A model generated the notes under the pieces. It made no database searches and had not been told where the DNA came from. It worked only from the letters and a program-made list of their open reading frames with translations. Source: Adhaeretor mobilis (lineage in GTDB: Bacteria; Planctomycetota; Planctomycetia; Pirellulales; Lacipirellulaceae). From it: DNA of 64,000 nucleotides. Every line of letters begins with the position of its first letter. Positions within the stretch are counted from its first letter, which is position 1. The translations under genes were made by a program, and so were the position numbers. Shown piece after piece: positions 47,547 to 56,316 of the stretch. The stretch lies in the NCBI RefSeq assembly GCF_007741515.1, contig NZ_CP036263.1:1-64000 (forward strand), read 5' to 3'.

Positions 47547-48971
47547 TCAACCGGCCGCGGCGACAGGCTCCTCTGCGGGAGCCGCCTCTTCAAAACCTTC
47601 ATCTTCAGCGGGCGGCTGCGCGGCAGGGTCGGCAGGTTGCATTGCTGCGGAGAGCCGAGACATTTCCTTGGAAAGGGAAATCACATTGGTGGCGGTCTCC
47701 ATGACGATCGCGTCCTTGTCGATTGCCTGCTTGGCGAGCGAGTCGAGCGGATCGAGCAACGGATCGAGCGTATTCTGCGCTTCAGGTGATGCTTTGGCGA
47801 CCTGCTTCATGGCATCAGTCAATCCGTAGACGCGATCGAGTAGCCGGCGGATTTCGTACTTGGGTTCCTGTTTCCCGCGGGCTCCTCCTAAACCGCCTCC
47901 GCCGTAGCCCCCTCCATATTCACCGCCACCGAAGCCCCCACCACGGCCGCCTCCGAATGCGGCGCCGCGATTTCCGCCGAAGATCTTTTGCTGATATTTC
48001 TTGGCTTTCTTTGCCTCGTCTTGCATCACACTATCAGTCAGGCTCGCCAATGCCAAGACAGTTGGCTTCACGTCGAGGCTTGCGGAGCCTTCAAATTCCA
48101 GTCTCTTCATAAGCGAGGCGGCATAACAGCGATCGTCAAGCTGCAAGGCCGGATCCGCGACGAGCAATGTGACCGCGTCCACAACCGGTTGGTTCGCTCC
48201 CTCGGCTGCTTGGGTGATCAACACTCTTGCCGCCAGACAACGGACCCAAGCGTGGACATCGGGGTCGGTTCCCGTGGGGCCTTCTTTTGTGTTCACCATT
48301 TTCATGGCGGCTTGGTTGAGTTGTTCCGCTTGAGCTTGGTCGATGCCAAAGCGGGCGTGACGTTGAAGACCGACCAGAGCGCCAACTTTGGCAGACATCG
48401 GCACCATCACTTTGTTCTCGCCGCTCCCGAAGGAATCTTTCTCTAGCAGTTTGAGTAGCACGCTGGTCCCTTGCTTCCAAGGCACTGGCGGTTTGGCATT
48501 GCGTCCCGATCCGCCCGGTTCCTCATTAAGCAGGCCGATCAGAAGTACCGCGTTGTAACGAGTTGCCGGGTGGTAGTTTTGCAAAGCAATCTTACCCATT
48601 TCCCTTCCGGCAGTATCAATCAGGTAGTCTCTTGCTTCCTTATTCGTGCAGAGATTCACATTGCGTTTGAAGAAATTTTCGCGCTTCTCGGCTAGCTCAC
48701 CAAGCGCCTGAGGGCTTTGGCTAGTCATCGAAGGGAAGTACCAGCCCTTGAAGTACTGGTCGAGTACCTGCTTGTTAGCCGCAGTCATCCCGTTACCTCG
48801 AAAGATCGCAGTGAGGTCGCGAATCAGCGCCTTCGCCTCTTTCTCATTGAGCTTGGGCTGCTGCTCTAGATATCGCTGCGCGAGCGACGTTTGAGCGGTT
48901 GCAAGGAAAATGACCACGGCGAGACATGCCGTTACTGTAGTCGTAATGGAAACGGACCAAGAGCGTCGCAT
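47547..48971 (-). CDS. Exported protein with HEAT-like helical region and Gly-rich loop
   Basis: 474 residues from the ATG at 48971 that gives a signal peptide (MRRSWSVSITTTVTACLAVV). The region EAKALIRDLTAIFRGNGMTA through LLIGLLNEEPGGSG and LVGLQRHARFGID looks like a HEAT/ARM-type helical array; a Gly-rich loop (GGGRGGGFGGGEYGGGYGGG, about 375-400) follows, then a helical segment and an acidic C-terminal tail. No family name known. Upstream ATG at 49010 is also in frame. Confidence 0.75.
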   Translation of the reverse strand: MRRSWSVSITTTVTACLAVVIFLATAQTSLAQRYLEQQPKLNEKEAKALIRDLTAIFRGNGMTAANKQVLDQYFKGWYFPSMTSQSPQALGELAEKRENFFKRNVNLCTNKEARDYLIDTAGREMGKIALQNYHPATRYNAVLLIGLLNEEPGGSGRNAKPPVPWKQGTSVLLKLLEKDSFGSGENKVMVPMSAKVGALVGLQRHARFGIDQAQAEQLNQAAMKMVNTKEGPTGTDPDVHAWVRCLAARVLITQAAEGANQPVVDAVTLLVADPALQLDDRCYAASLMKRLEFEGSASLDVKPTVLALASLTDSVMQDEAKKAKKYQQKIFGGNRGAAFGGGRGGGFGGGEYGGGYGGGGLGGARGKQEPKYEIRRLLDRVYGLTDAMKQVAKASPEAQNTLDPLLDPLDSLAKQAIDKDAIVMETATNVISLSKEMSRLSAAMQPADPAAQPPAEDEGFEEAAPAEEPVAAAG

Positions 48972-49398
48972 GAACCTCGTAGGCGGGTTTATTGAATAGG
49001 TCTTCGTCATCGAATGGGCTTTCGTCTGTGAGTTACGGAGCCAGTGCCAACTGAAGAGTCGCGTCTGCCTTGATGACAGTCGAAAGGCACCAGCACTGCA
49101 TGAATTCCCCACATTCACAGTACCCAGCGAGGGCCTAGAATGTCAAGGTTTGCGGCTTAGAGCCAGGGTCGCAGTCAGTTCCATTTGCGACAGTTACGAG
49201 CATTCTGTGGGCAGAAATCACAAGAAACAGAAGCTGTTCGTAGGGTCCGCTGTGCGGACCAAGGCGGACGCGGTGTACTTTGGGGGGATCCCAGCTGATG
49301 GTTGAGCGAGCAACGGCTTACACACCCAGCGAGCGGATGGAGCGCTGAACGTGGTTCTTTAAGGTCCGCACAGCGGACCCTACTCACTCTTCCACTGC
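48972..49398. other. Intergenic region with a tagggtccgc repeat
   Basis: No gene is seen. It holds the inverted-arm repeat at 49241-49382; the remaining bases show nothing recognisable. Confidence 0.5.
49241..49382. repeat. Inverted-arm repeat, tagggtccgc family, copy 2
   Basis: tagggtccgctgtgcggacc (49241-49260) and ggtccgcacagcggacccta (49363-49382) are exact reverse complements over 20 bases. Same family as 31419-31506 but with a longer (~100-base) centre of unrelated sequence. Confidence 0.85.
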
Positions 49399-51825
49399 TT
49401 ACTGATCCGCATAGACCCGCGTACTCTCTTCCTTCGTAATCGGGTTCTGTATCTCGTCAGTCGTGATTTGCACCTTCACACGCTGGTCGCCGGGACGCAC
49501 GCCTTGGACTTGGATGCGGTAGACACTCTCCGCCTTGGGGGTGAGTTGTGCCAGCGGGCTGAACACTACGCGATTGCCTTGAATCGAGTGACGCGTTTCG
49601 CCGCGGGCATCGATTGCTCGCATGCCTTCAGGGAGCGTCGCCACGATCTGTACATTAGCCGCTGCTTTGCTGCCTTGGTTCATGACCCGGATTTCGTAGC
49701 TCGTCTCGCCGCCGATTTCGATGGGATCTTCCAAGTCCACCACCACAAACTTAAGTGCGGCTAGACCTTCGACCTGCAGTTGGCTCTCGGCACGATCTTC
49801 CAGGCCTTGCTCAGAACGCGTGGCCGCCTTCACGGTGTGGGCACCTGCTTCTACGGGTAAGGCTGTGACCTCTACGCTGCCCCGTTCGTTGGCCGGTAAC
49901 TCCGGTAGATTCCAGTAAACGCTATGCGTGGCCGAATCATACTCGCCCAGATTGTTGGCACTCACAAATTGCAATCCCTTGGGCAGTTGAGTGACCAACT
50001 GCACGTCTTTCGCAGCGGCTGTGCCCGGATTGTCGATGTTCACGACAAACGTGGCGGGGCGTTCCAAGTACTTGCGCTTGGGGCCGTCGACGGTGAGTTT
50101 CAAATCGGGAGCAATAATCTCGAACTCGCAGCTCGAAGTCACTTCCAGATTGGCATCTGCACGAGCGGTCATGATGTTTTCGATGACGCCCGCTTGCTCG
50201 GCATTCAGCACGAGATCCAGCTTACGGCTCTCGCCGGCACGCAGAGTACCGATTTCGAACTCCAGAGCGGTGCCCGCTTCGTGAGACACACCCTGTGGCA
50301 AGGTTTCTAGCAGCATGACTCCTGTGGCGTCGCCGGTCCCTGGGTTGCTCACCTCGATTTGCACAAGGTGGCGGTCGCCAGCCATCACGCGTGGTTTGGT
50401 ACTCATTCGCAGGGCCAATTCAGGGCGAGTGGATCGCGATTTGGCGGAAGCCTGTGCGGCAAAGGTAACGGTTGCAACACTCCCCAGCTCGCCCTCGTCG
50501 GTAGGCATGAGCTCCATCTCGACGATGCGCTCTTCGCCAACAGACAAGGTGCCCAAATCCCACTTCACCTGCGAGGAAGCGACATTCGCACGAGGCGAGG
50601 TGCCTACAAGTTGGGTTCCTAGTGGAACTTCGTCTAAGATCACCACACCTTGAGCGGCACGCTGCCCGATGTTCTTGACGCGAATGGCAAAAGTACATTT
50701 CTTGCCCACCTGAATTTCAGGCGGAGCCAGTTTCTGAATAGCAATCGATGGGCTTTGTGCACCTTCCAGCACCCGCTCGCCCGGACGACCAGTGCCGGGA
50801 GTGCTATTGATCCCGGGTGTAGGTGTCACGGCGCTCAACGGCGAAGATGGCAGTGTCGAGGCCTGTGCTGTAGGCTGTGCAGCGGAACCGTAGTTCGAGC
50901 TAGGGGTGTGGTCGTACGACGAGTCATCCAGGGTTTGCGTTTCACGAAGGTCGTTGTCGCTCAAACCGTTCTGCGGCGTTTGACTGGCAAGATAGGAAGG
51001 CTGCTCCTGGGAGACTGGCATCGGAGGCGCTGGCGTTGGTGCCTGAGTGGCTGGCTGGGTAGAGCCAGTCGAGCGGAAGTCTGGCGTCGGGGCGTCAGCC
51101 AATGTAGGCGTTGCACCGACGGAGATAGGACCAGACTCTCCTCCTCCATAACGAGAATCGGCCAGCGGCTGAGCCGGGGGTAATGCGTTATTCATGTCAC
51201 GTGGTCGAGCAGCTACTGGAAGTGGTTTCGCAGGTAGGGGTTGTTCGACATGATCATCACGGAACGCGGCCCGTGATTCTTCTGCACTTACCAAATCGAT
51301 TTGCTGTGAGCCCCGCAGTGGATTTCCTTCCTCAGGATTCTGCCCACGAGTCACTTCCTGCTCTTCCACAGTTTCCGGCGTCGCGGTGTGTGCCGAGTAA
51401 CGATCAATAGCCGCTTGCGGATTCGCTGCGTCGTCCTCGGATTGTGCTGTTGTTTCCGCTTTGGTTTCTACCTCAGCCAACTCAGGAACCTCAACCGCTG
51501 GCGGTAAAGGCGGAGCAGTGTAGCGATCGGTGTAGTTGTTCTGCGAATACGAATCGTTCGCGGGCGGGACATTTTGTGCTGGGGCCGAACTGCCGAACAA
51601 TTGTTCGATTTGTTCGCTTCGCACCGAAGAATCGACACTAGCTTGTTCTGAGTCTGAATCTGCTACTGGGAGCGCCATCTGATAAACGCTCCAGCCACCC
51701 GCACCAAAGAGCCCGAGCGAAAGCGCCCAGGGTGCGACGCGTCGCGCGGTGTCGCGAGCCCAACGTCGTTGGGGGCCCAGTGTTAGCTGATTAAGCGTGT
51801 GACTACCAAGTGTTTTGTCGTCCAT
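49399..51825 (-). CDS. Large membrane-anchored DUF11-repeat protein
   Basis: 808 residues: one N-terminal transmembrane helix (about 31-52), a long Gln/Pro/Ser-rich low-complexity stretch (about 60-345), then at least four DUF11-type immunoglobulin-like repeats, e.g. VKNIGQRAAQGVVILDEVPL, EVSNPGTGDATGVMLLETLP, NIDNPGTAAAKDVQLVTQLP and VMNQGSKAAANVQIVATLPE. Each repeat has the N-x-G-x-x-x-A motif. Such proteins are cell-envelope structural or adhesive proteins. Function unknown. Confidence 0.88.
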   Translation of the reverse strand: MDDKTLGSHTLNQLTLGPQRRWARDTARRVAPWALSLGLFGAGGWSVYQMALPVADSDSEQASVDSSVRSEQIEQLFGSSAPAQNVPPANDSYSQNNYTDRYTAPPLPPAVEVPELAEVETKAETTAQSEDDAANPQAAIDRYSAHTATPETVEEQEVTRGQNPEEGNPLRGSQQIDLVSAEESRAAFRDDHVEQPLPAKPLPVAARPRDMNNALPPAQPLADSRYGGGESGPISVGATPTLADAPTPDFRSTGSTQPATQAPTPAPPMPVSQEQPSYLASQTPQNGLSDNDLRETQTLDDSSYDHTPSSNYGSAAQPTAQASTLPSSPLSAVTPTPGINSTPGTGRPGERVLEGAQSPSIAIQKLAPPEIQVGKKCTFAIRVKNIGQRAAQGVVILDEVPLGTQLVGTSPRANVASSQVKWDLGTLSVGEERIVEMELMPTDEGELGSVATVTFAAQASAKSRSTRPELALRMSTKPRVMAGDRHLVQIEVSNPGTGDATGVMLLETLPQGVSHEAGTALEFEIGTLRAGESRKLDLVLNAEQAGVIENIMTARADANLEVTSSCEFEIIAPDLKLTVDGPKRKYLERPATFVVNIDNPGTAAAKDVQLVTQLPKGLQFVSANNLGEYDSATHSVYWNLPELPANERGSVEVTALPVEAGAHTVKAATRSEQGLEDRAESQLQVEGLAALKFVVVDLEDPIEIGGETSYEIRVMNQGSKAAANVQIVATLPEGMRAIDARGETRHSIQGNRVVFSPLAQLTPKAESVYRIQVQGVRPGDQRVKVQITTDEIQNPITKEESTRVYADQ

Positions 51826-52046
51826 CGATTTGGTCCCGTAGCTAATCGTGGGTAAGTGCCGCGTTGCGACAGGGAATTACTGTCGCGAAAAGGGCGTACT
51901 GAATGCGTCACTCGTCGCGAACCTTCTGCGACAAGAACGGGTAAGTACAAAATCCGCCGCTGTGGGTGAAGAGCAGTCCCACGCGGTGCTAGCAGAAGTC
52001 TAGGCAAGAGCAAAGCCTCGGATCACACGGATGCCACGGATTTGGA

Positions 52047-52280
52047 TTACTTGCGTCGCTTCGTTGCCAAGAAAGTTACCCAAACTATGCTTCCTAGAAA
52101 TGCTCCGCCGATTTTGAGGCTGATAATCGCATAATCCAAGCCATCGTTTCCTAGAACTTCTGCCGAAGGAGCAGTACTCGGAAAACCCCTCTCCACAAAA
52201 ATCGGAAAGAGAATCATTCCGATAGCGACACAAGTTACCAAAGATAGTAAGTCAAGCAGCGATAGTCGCAAATACTTCAT
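52047..52280 (-). CDS. Small two-helix membrane protein
   Basis: 77 residues with two hydrophobic helices (LSLLDLLSLVTCVAIGMILF and ISLKIGGAFLGSIVWVTFLA) and a basic C-terminus (TKRRK). Its start is 13 bases downstream of the end of the prenyltransferase-repeat gene, so it is probably the second gene of a small operon. No family recognised. Confidence 0.6.
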   Translation of the reverse strand: MKYLRLSLLDLLSLVTCVAIGMILFPIFVERGFPSTAPSAEVLGNDGLDYAIISLKIGGAFLGSIVWVTFLATKRRK

Positions 52281-52293
52281 ACAGACAATGATG

Positions 52294-53448
52294 CTATTCC
52301 AAGGCACCCGGTTCCCGACAATACGACAGCGCCATCAGCGCATAACCGGTGGAAAGGTTCGCATCCGCTTCCAACCAGCGCTCGTTGTCGTTGGCCCAGC
52401 TACCGTCGGGGCGTTGGCGAGTGGAGAGAGTCTTAATGAGCTCGCTCCGCCAGTTGTGCTTCTGGCCAGCCGCGTCCGTGAGGGTCGGCTTGCCGAGGGC
52501 GTGCAGTGCTTTGGCGAAGGTGTGATAGTAGTAGAATAAACCCGCAGAGCCGAGCCCCGGGTTGCTTTCCAGCGAGTAATGCTTGGCGATCCACTCCGAG
52601 GCGGCTTTCACGCGCGGGTCGTCCCGGTCTACACCTGCATAGATCATGCTTTTTAGCCCGGCGTAGGTCATCGAGCCGTAGCTCCGCAGGCCGCCGTTCT
52701 CTGTTTCGCCCGCTTGGCTTGCGCCGCCGGCGATAGGTGTGTAGTAGAACCCGCCATCGGGATTCTTCTTGACAATCTCTGTTTGGTTGTGCTCGCTTGG
52801 CAGATTCTGGGTTCGCGAGACAAAGGCCAACGCCCGATACATGGCCGGGTCGTTGGCATCGGTACCTAGTTCGTTAAGCGTTTCCATGAGGAACGAAGTG
52901 TTCGAAAGGTCGGGCCGATTGTGACTTCCGTAGCCCGCGCCACCGTAGCCTTCATGTTCGCGGTTGTAACCTTCCTCTTCATCCCACTGGATGTCTCGAA
53001 TCAAGTGCTCGGCTTTCTTCAGAACCGAGTCGTACTTGCCGTCTTGGTTCGCACGCAGCAGGCATTGAATGCCGAGGCACGTTTCGTAGTTGCGATAGCG
53101 TGAGTCCACGGCATGAATGCCACCCGTGTCGCGCACGTTACGCTCGAGAAACGTCAGCGCCTTGGCCACGACCGGATCGTCAGCCGCGCGACCATTGGCT
53201 AGCAGCGAAGCGGCGATAAGTGATGTCACACCGGTGCCAGACTTGTTGCTCCACGAACCGTCTGCCGCCTGCGACTTCGCAAGGAACGCAGCGCCCTGCT
53301 CAACCGCTTGCTCTAACGAATCGCTATTTGGTGTACTCGCTTCGATCGAAGGTTCCTGATCGAGCACCACTTCCGCACTCGTGTGCGCAGTAGTCGAAAA
53401 TTGAAGTATCAGCGAAGCAAGTGCGATAACGAAGAACTTGGTATTCAT
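52294..53448 (-). CDS. Exported prenyltransferase/squalene-cyclase-repeat protein
   Basis: 384 residues with a signal peptide (MNTKFFVIALASLILQFSTT) and alpha/alpha-barrel repeats of the terpene-cyclase type: KSQAADGSWSNKSGTGVTSL, LLANGRAADDPVVAKALTFL, YETCLGIQCLLRANQDG, DLSNTSFLMETLNELG and RQRPDGSWANDNERWLEADA, then TGYALMALSY. The cyclase DXDD acid motif is not seen, so this is a non-enzymatic or unknown family member. Widespread in Planctomycetota. Confidence 0.85.
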   Translation of the reverse strand: MNTKFFVIALASLILQFSTTAHTSAEVVLDQEPSIEASTPNSDSLEQAVEQGAAFLAKSQAADGSWSNKSGTGVTSLIAASLLANGRAADDPVVAKALTFLERNVRDTGGIHAVDSRYRNYETCLGIQCLLRANQDGKYDSVLKKAEHLIRDIQWDEEEGYNREHEGYGGAGYGSHNRPDLSNTSFLMETLNELGTDANDPAMYRALAFVSRTQNLPSEHNQTEIVKKNPDGGFYYTPIAGGASQAGETENGGLRSYGSMTYAGLKSMIYAGVDRDDPRVKAASEWIAKHYSLESNPGLGSAGLFYYYHTFAKALHALGKPTLTDAAGQKHNWRSELIKTLSTRQRPDGSWANDNERWLEADANLSTGYALMALSYCREPGALE

Positions 53449-53589
53449 GCAATGAATCCTTATGGGCGCTTACCAGGAATCAGCAGTCCAATCATTTCGC
53501 CACGTTGCTTGCAGCGCGGTTCAAACATTGCGAGCAGGAAACCATGTGGACTACCTATTGTACCGCGCGCTAGCCGTTAGAAAATACTT

Positions 53590-53877
53590 CTAACGCAGCA
53601 CGGCAAGAACTTCGTCCGCACGAAGGATGAGCAGCTCCTCGTCGTCAATAGACACTTCGGTACCGCCGTAGCTGCCGAAGATCACTCGGTCGCCTTCTTG
53701 CACTTCGTGACTAGCTCGCGAGCCATCGGGCAACTGGGGGCCATCGCCCACGGCCAACACACGGCCCTGCTGCGGGGCTTCCTTCGCACTGTCAGGCAAC
53801 AAAATGCCGCCAGCGGTTTTCTCTTCGGCCGACTCACGCCGGATGACCAACTTATCGCCCAAGGGCACGATCTTCAT
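53590..53877 (-). CDS. groS: Co-chaperonin GroES
   Basis: 95 residues with all family features: MKIVPLGDKLVIRRESAEEK, TAGGILLPDSAKEAPQQGRV, LAVGDG, VQEGDRVIFGSYGGTEVSID and EELLILRADEVLAVL. It caps the GroEL folding chamber. The start at 53877 is the standard one. No groEL is next to it, and no CIRCE element was recognised upstream. Confidence 0.95.
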   Translation of the reverse strand: MKIVPLGDKLVIRRESAEEKTAGGILLPDSAKEAPQQGRVLAVGDGPQLPDGSRASHEVQEGDRVIFGSYGGTEVSIDDEELLILRADEVLAVLR

Positions 53878-54046
53878 AGCAAAACTTACTCTGGTGGAGG
53901 GAAACAAATTTCAGAACAACTATTGGAAGTTAGCCCCGGCTGGAAGTCAACGGACCAAGAATGTCGGGAATCGCTCTGCGAATCATGGAATGATGCACCA
54001 ATTATGCCAGGATTTGAAGTTTCTAAGAGTTAAACCGCTTGAGATA

Positions 54047-54065
54047 CGATTCGCGGAGCGAATCG
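54047..54065. repeat. gattcgc palindrome, second copy
   Basis: cgattcgc-gga-gcgaatcg, two exact 8-bp arms. It shares its core with the palindrome at 10053-10087. A weaker relative is at about 53969-53985 (aatcgctctgcgaatca). Confidence 0.55.
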
Positions 54066-54071
54066 CGAGAA

Positions 54072-54218
54072 TCAACCGTAAGCAACCCAAGCCAGCAACG
54101 TTAACCAGGCGAGGACGAGCGTCCCAGAGATTACAAGCTGCACTTTCGAGCGTGGCTGGGGCCTAACGAGTGTGCCGGCCTGTGCATCACCGCTAGCCAC
54201 CTTGGTCTTGCTGGACAT
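54072..54218 (-). CDS. 48-residue membrane protein, third gene of the RicT operon
   Basis: A short frame starting at ATG 54218 and ending TGA at 54072. Product: MSSKTKVASGDAQAGTLVRP, then QPRSKVQLVISGTLVLAWLT, LLAWVAYG. It has a polar N-terminus and one hydrophobic helix at the end (about 29-48). The start is only six bases after the Minf_1886 stop, which supports translational coupling. Too short to be named, but the conserved context makes it likely real; I have the impression that similar short proteins accompany these genes in related genomes. Confidence 0.65.
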   Translation of the reverse strand: MSSKTKVASGDAQAGTLVRPQPRSKVQLVISGTLVLAWLTLLAWVAYG

Positions 54219-54224
54219 AGTGAG

Positions 54225-54674
54225 CTACTTCGAGCGGGGCCCTTCGCTGGCGTCGGCCGAGGAGAATTGAAAGCCGCGCTGGAAGGCGTCGTCGAAGTCG
54301 TACACGTCCTCGAAATCTTCCCGGCGATCTTCAGGCGTCTTGCGCATCTCCTTGATGTCGATCAAGTTGAACACGATCTCGCCGAAGTCGCCTGTTCTGG
54401 TTACGCCCCAATGCCGGAGGACTTCCTGAGCAAGGTAGCCGTACTCCTGATGAGCATACTGGCGAATTGCTTCGCACAATTGTTGCCCGGAGAGATGACG
54501 ATTGTGTTCTTCGTCGTCCTCAGCGCCAACCTCGCTGGTATCCTCATCGGTGGCACCCATGCCGAGTTCTTCATGCGCGTATTTGAGCGCTTCGAACACG
54601 AACAGGTACGCCTCGAATTTATAACGAACGTCGCGAGCGAGCAATTCAGCAAGTGGGTGATCGGGATTGACCAT
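54225..54674 (-). CDS. Minf_1886 family protein
   Basis: 149 residues, matching the Minf_1886 family: RYKFEAYLFVFEALKYAHEE, an acidic variable loop, then HLSGQQLCEAIRQYAHQEYG, YLAQEVLRHWGVTRTGDFGE and IVFNLIDIKEMRKTPEDRRE. No function is known for the family; it is widespread in Planctomycetota and Verrucomicrobia. It lies 90 bp after the PSP1 gene and a few bases before a 48-residue membrane protein. Confidence 0.88.
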   Translation of the reverse strand: MVNPDHPLAELLARDVRYKFEAYLFVFEALKYAHEELGMGATDEDTSEVGAEDDEEHNRHLSGQQLCEAIRQYAHQEYGYLAQEVLRHWGVTRTGDFGEIVFNLIDIKEMRKTPEDRREDFEDVYDFDDAFQRGFQFSSADASEGPRSK

Positions 54675-54764
54675 GGCTATTCTATTATACCTTGGGGGCG
54701 AGCTTCATGGTACGAAGCTTGCCTTGAGTTATGGAGAAATAAATCGTCAGCTCTAATTATAGGC

Positions 54765-55838
54765 TCAATCTCTAGTTAGCGTACTGTCATCGCCATCACC
54801 ACTGCTTTCGCCATCGGAGGGTTGATTGATCGCCTGAGTGTTTGGCTCGGAATCAACCTGTTCCTTTGCAGTTTTCTCTAACGAAGCATCCCCTGCTGCC
54901 TCGGATGATTCGCTTGCTTTCGATTCAGGGACCTTGGAATCAGAGGTTTCAGCTTCTGCACCTTTGCCAGACTGCTTCGTGTCAGACGACTGCTGTGCCG
55001 GCTTGCTAGACTTCTTCTTCGGCTGGCCGCCCCGTTTTACTATCGTCAGAACTTCCGATGCGTCAATCATTACGCGCCGCATGTCCTCGCTTTGTACCAA
55101 AACTTGCCCGGCAAGGATTTCATGAGCCAGGACCTTCGCCTTACCATTATTGGTGATAATCTCCGAGCCGATAGGTGGCAAGTCTTTTTGCAGGTCCTGA
55201 TAGGTCTCGTACTCATACCGCAGACAGCACTTAAGTCGACCACATCGGCCGGAAATCTTGCTGGGGTCGAGAGTTGCCTTCTGCAGCTTTGCCATACGCA
55301 TCGACACGGGGGGCATCTCAGAAAGGTGCGTATTGCAGCAGACCGGCTTGCCGCAGTCGCCATAATCGGCCAGCAGCTTTGCCTCGTCCCGCACGCCGAT
55401 TTGCCGCATCTCGATACGAGTTTGAAATTCTTTCGCTAATGTTTTCACCAACTGGCGAAAATCGACCCGATTTTCAGCCAGATAGTACACCACGACGCGC
55501 TCGCCGCCATACAGACGCTCGACGTCGATCAATTGCATCTCCAGGCCCAACTCGACAATTCGTTCTGCGGCGGCCTGGTGTTCGAGTTTTTCCTGGTCGT
55601 GAAGTCGACGAAGCTCGCTCACGTCGGCCTCAGTCTGCAGGTGAAGAATCTGCCCATGCTTGGGCTCCTTCATTTGCGAAACCACATGCTCAGTCGCTTC
55701 ACAAAGCACTTCGCCTGTTTCGAGCCCACGACTCGTGCGGGCAATCACTTCCGCCCCGCGACCGTAGGTATCGCTCCCGCGCACCCCGAACACGCCGAGA
55801 TTGCGCATGACTCCATGTCGAACAACGTATTTGGGCAT
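54765..55838 (-). CDS. ricT: PSP1-domain (RicT/YaaT-like) protein
   Basis: 357 residues. The PSP1 core covers about 10-255 with GRGAEVIARTSRGLETGEVL, LIDVERLYGGERVVVYYLAE, VRDEAKLLADYGDCGKPVCC, NTHLSEMPPVSMRMAKLQKA and SGRCGRLKCCLRYEYETY; the Cys motifs are those that ligate an iron-sulfur cluster in Bacillus RicT. There RicT acts with RicA and RicF to stimulate RNase Y. Here a long acidic/Lys-rich tail (about 270-357) follows. Partner genes ricA/ricF are not present. Symbol by homology. Confidence 0.85.
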   Translation of the reverse strand: MPKYVVRHGVMRNLGVFGVRGSDTYGRGAEVIARTSRGLETGEVLCEATEHVVSQMKEPKHGQILHLQTEADVSELRRLHDQEKLEHQAAAERIVELGLEMQLIDVERLYGGERVVVYYLAENRVDFRQLVKTLAKEFQTRIEMRQIGVRDEAKLLADYGDCGKPVCCNTHLSEMPPVSMRMAKLQKATLDPSKISGRCGRLKCCLRYEYETYQDLQKDLPPIGSEIITNNGKAKVLAHEILAGQVLVQSEDMRRVMIDASEVLTIVKRGGQPKKKSSKPAQQSSDTKQSGKGAEAETSDSKVPESKASESSEAAGDASLEKTAKEQVDSEPNTQAINQPSDGESSGDGDDSTLTRD

Positions 55839-56254
55839 GATCGGAATCTATAGGTAGCGCCCAGGCGCGAAACGGTGGGTGGGCGATGAATGGTGTGACA
55901 ACTCCCTTGAATATACCGCAGCTTTGCCAAAACCGCTATGTCGTGTAGATGGTGGGTTTCGAGAGGCCGGCCCGCTAGCAGTCCCAGAGTGATGCCTTCT
56001 AGGAATACTGCTCCCATTTGGCGATGTGCCGCCCGATCTGGGAATCTAACTGAACAAGTTCGAGGACTTTACGCTTCAGTGCGAAATCGGCAGACTGCGA
56101 GTCAAAAGATACCCTGTCAGCTAATTGGGTCAGAGCCACTGCGGCAGATCGGCAACTATGCAATCCTAGTCTTGGTCAAGTTACGCAGCGAGACGATGAC
56201 GTATTTCACGGACTTCTTTGGTTGTGGGGCCTGTCACTAATGTCACCCTCTAAT
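55839..56254. other. Gap with protein remnants upstream of ricT
   Basis: About 416 bases with no intact gene. It contains the minus-strand fragment at 55999-56139. No promoter was recognised for ricT. Confidence 0.45.
55999..56139 (-). pseudogene. Short protein fragment of unknown origin
   Basis: A frame that is protein-like to the eye: VALTQLADRVSFDSQSADFA, then LKRKVLELVQLDSQIGRHIA and KWEQYS before a TAG at 55999. It opens as far upstream as about 56180 without an ATG (GTG at 56139, TTG at about 56167). It looks like the C-terminal end of a lost protein, or a short gene with an unusual start. It lies next to the kinase-gene debris described below. Confidence 0.35.
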
Positions 56255-56314
56255 CTACTTCTCAGGCCAAGCCCGCAGTCCCAGCAGCATTTCCGATCTC
56301 TCAGTCGGCGGTAC
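56255..56314 (-). pseudogene. C-terminal fragment of a UMP-CMP kinase gene
   Basis: Read on the minus strand this gives VPPTERSEMLLGLRAWPEK followed by TAG. It matches the last residues of the neighbouring intact kinase (PLTERAEMLLGLRPWPEKKI) in frame, with roughly 80% base identity. It directly follows the stop of the P-loop kinase gene (56317). So a second copy's 3' end survives here. Confidence 0.75.
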
Positions 56315-56316
56315 GT

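Noticed and set aside
53575..53595. Terminator after groES
   Set aside because: An 8-bp stem (cgttagaa/ttctaacg) overlaps the stop codon but has no T-run; too weak to call.
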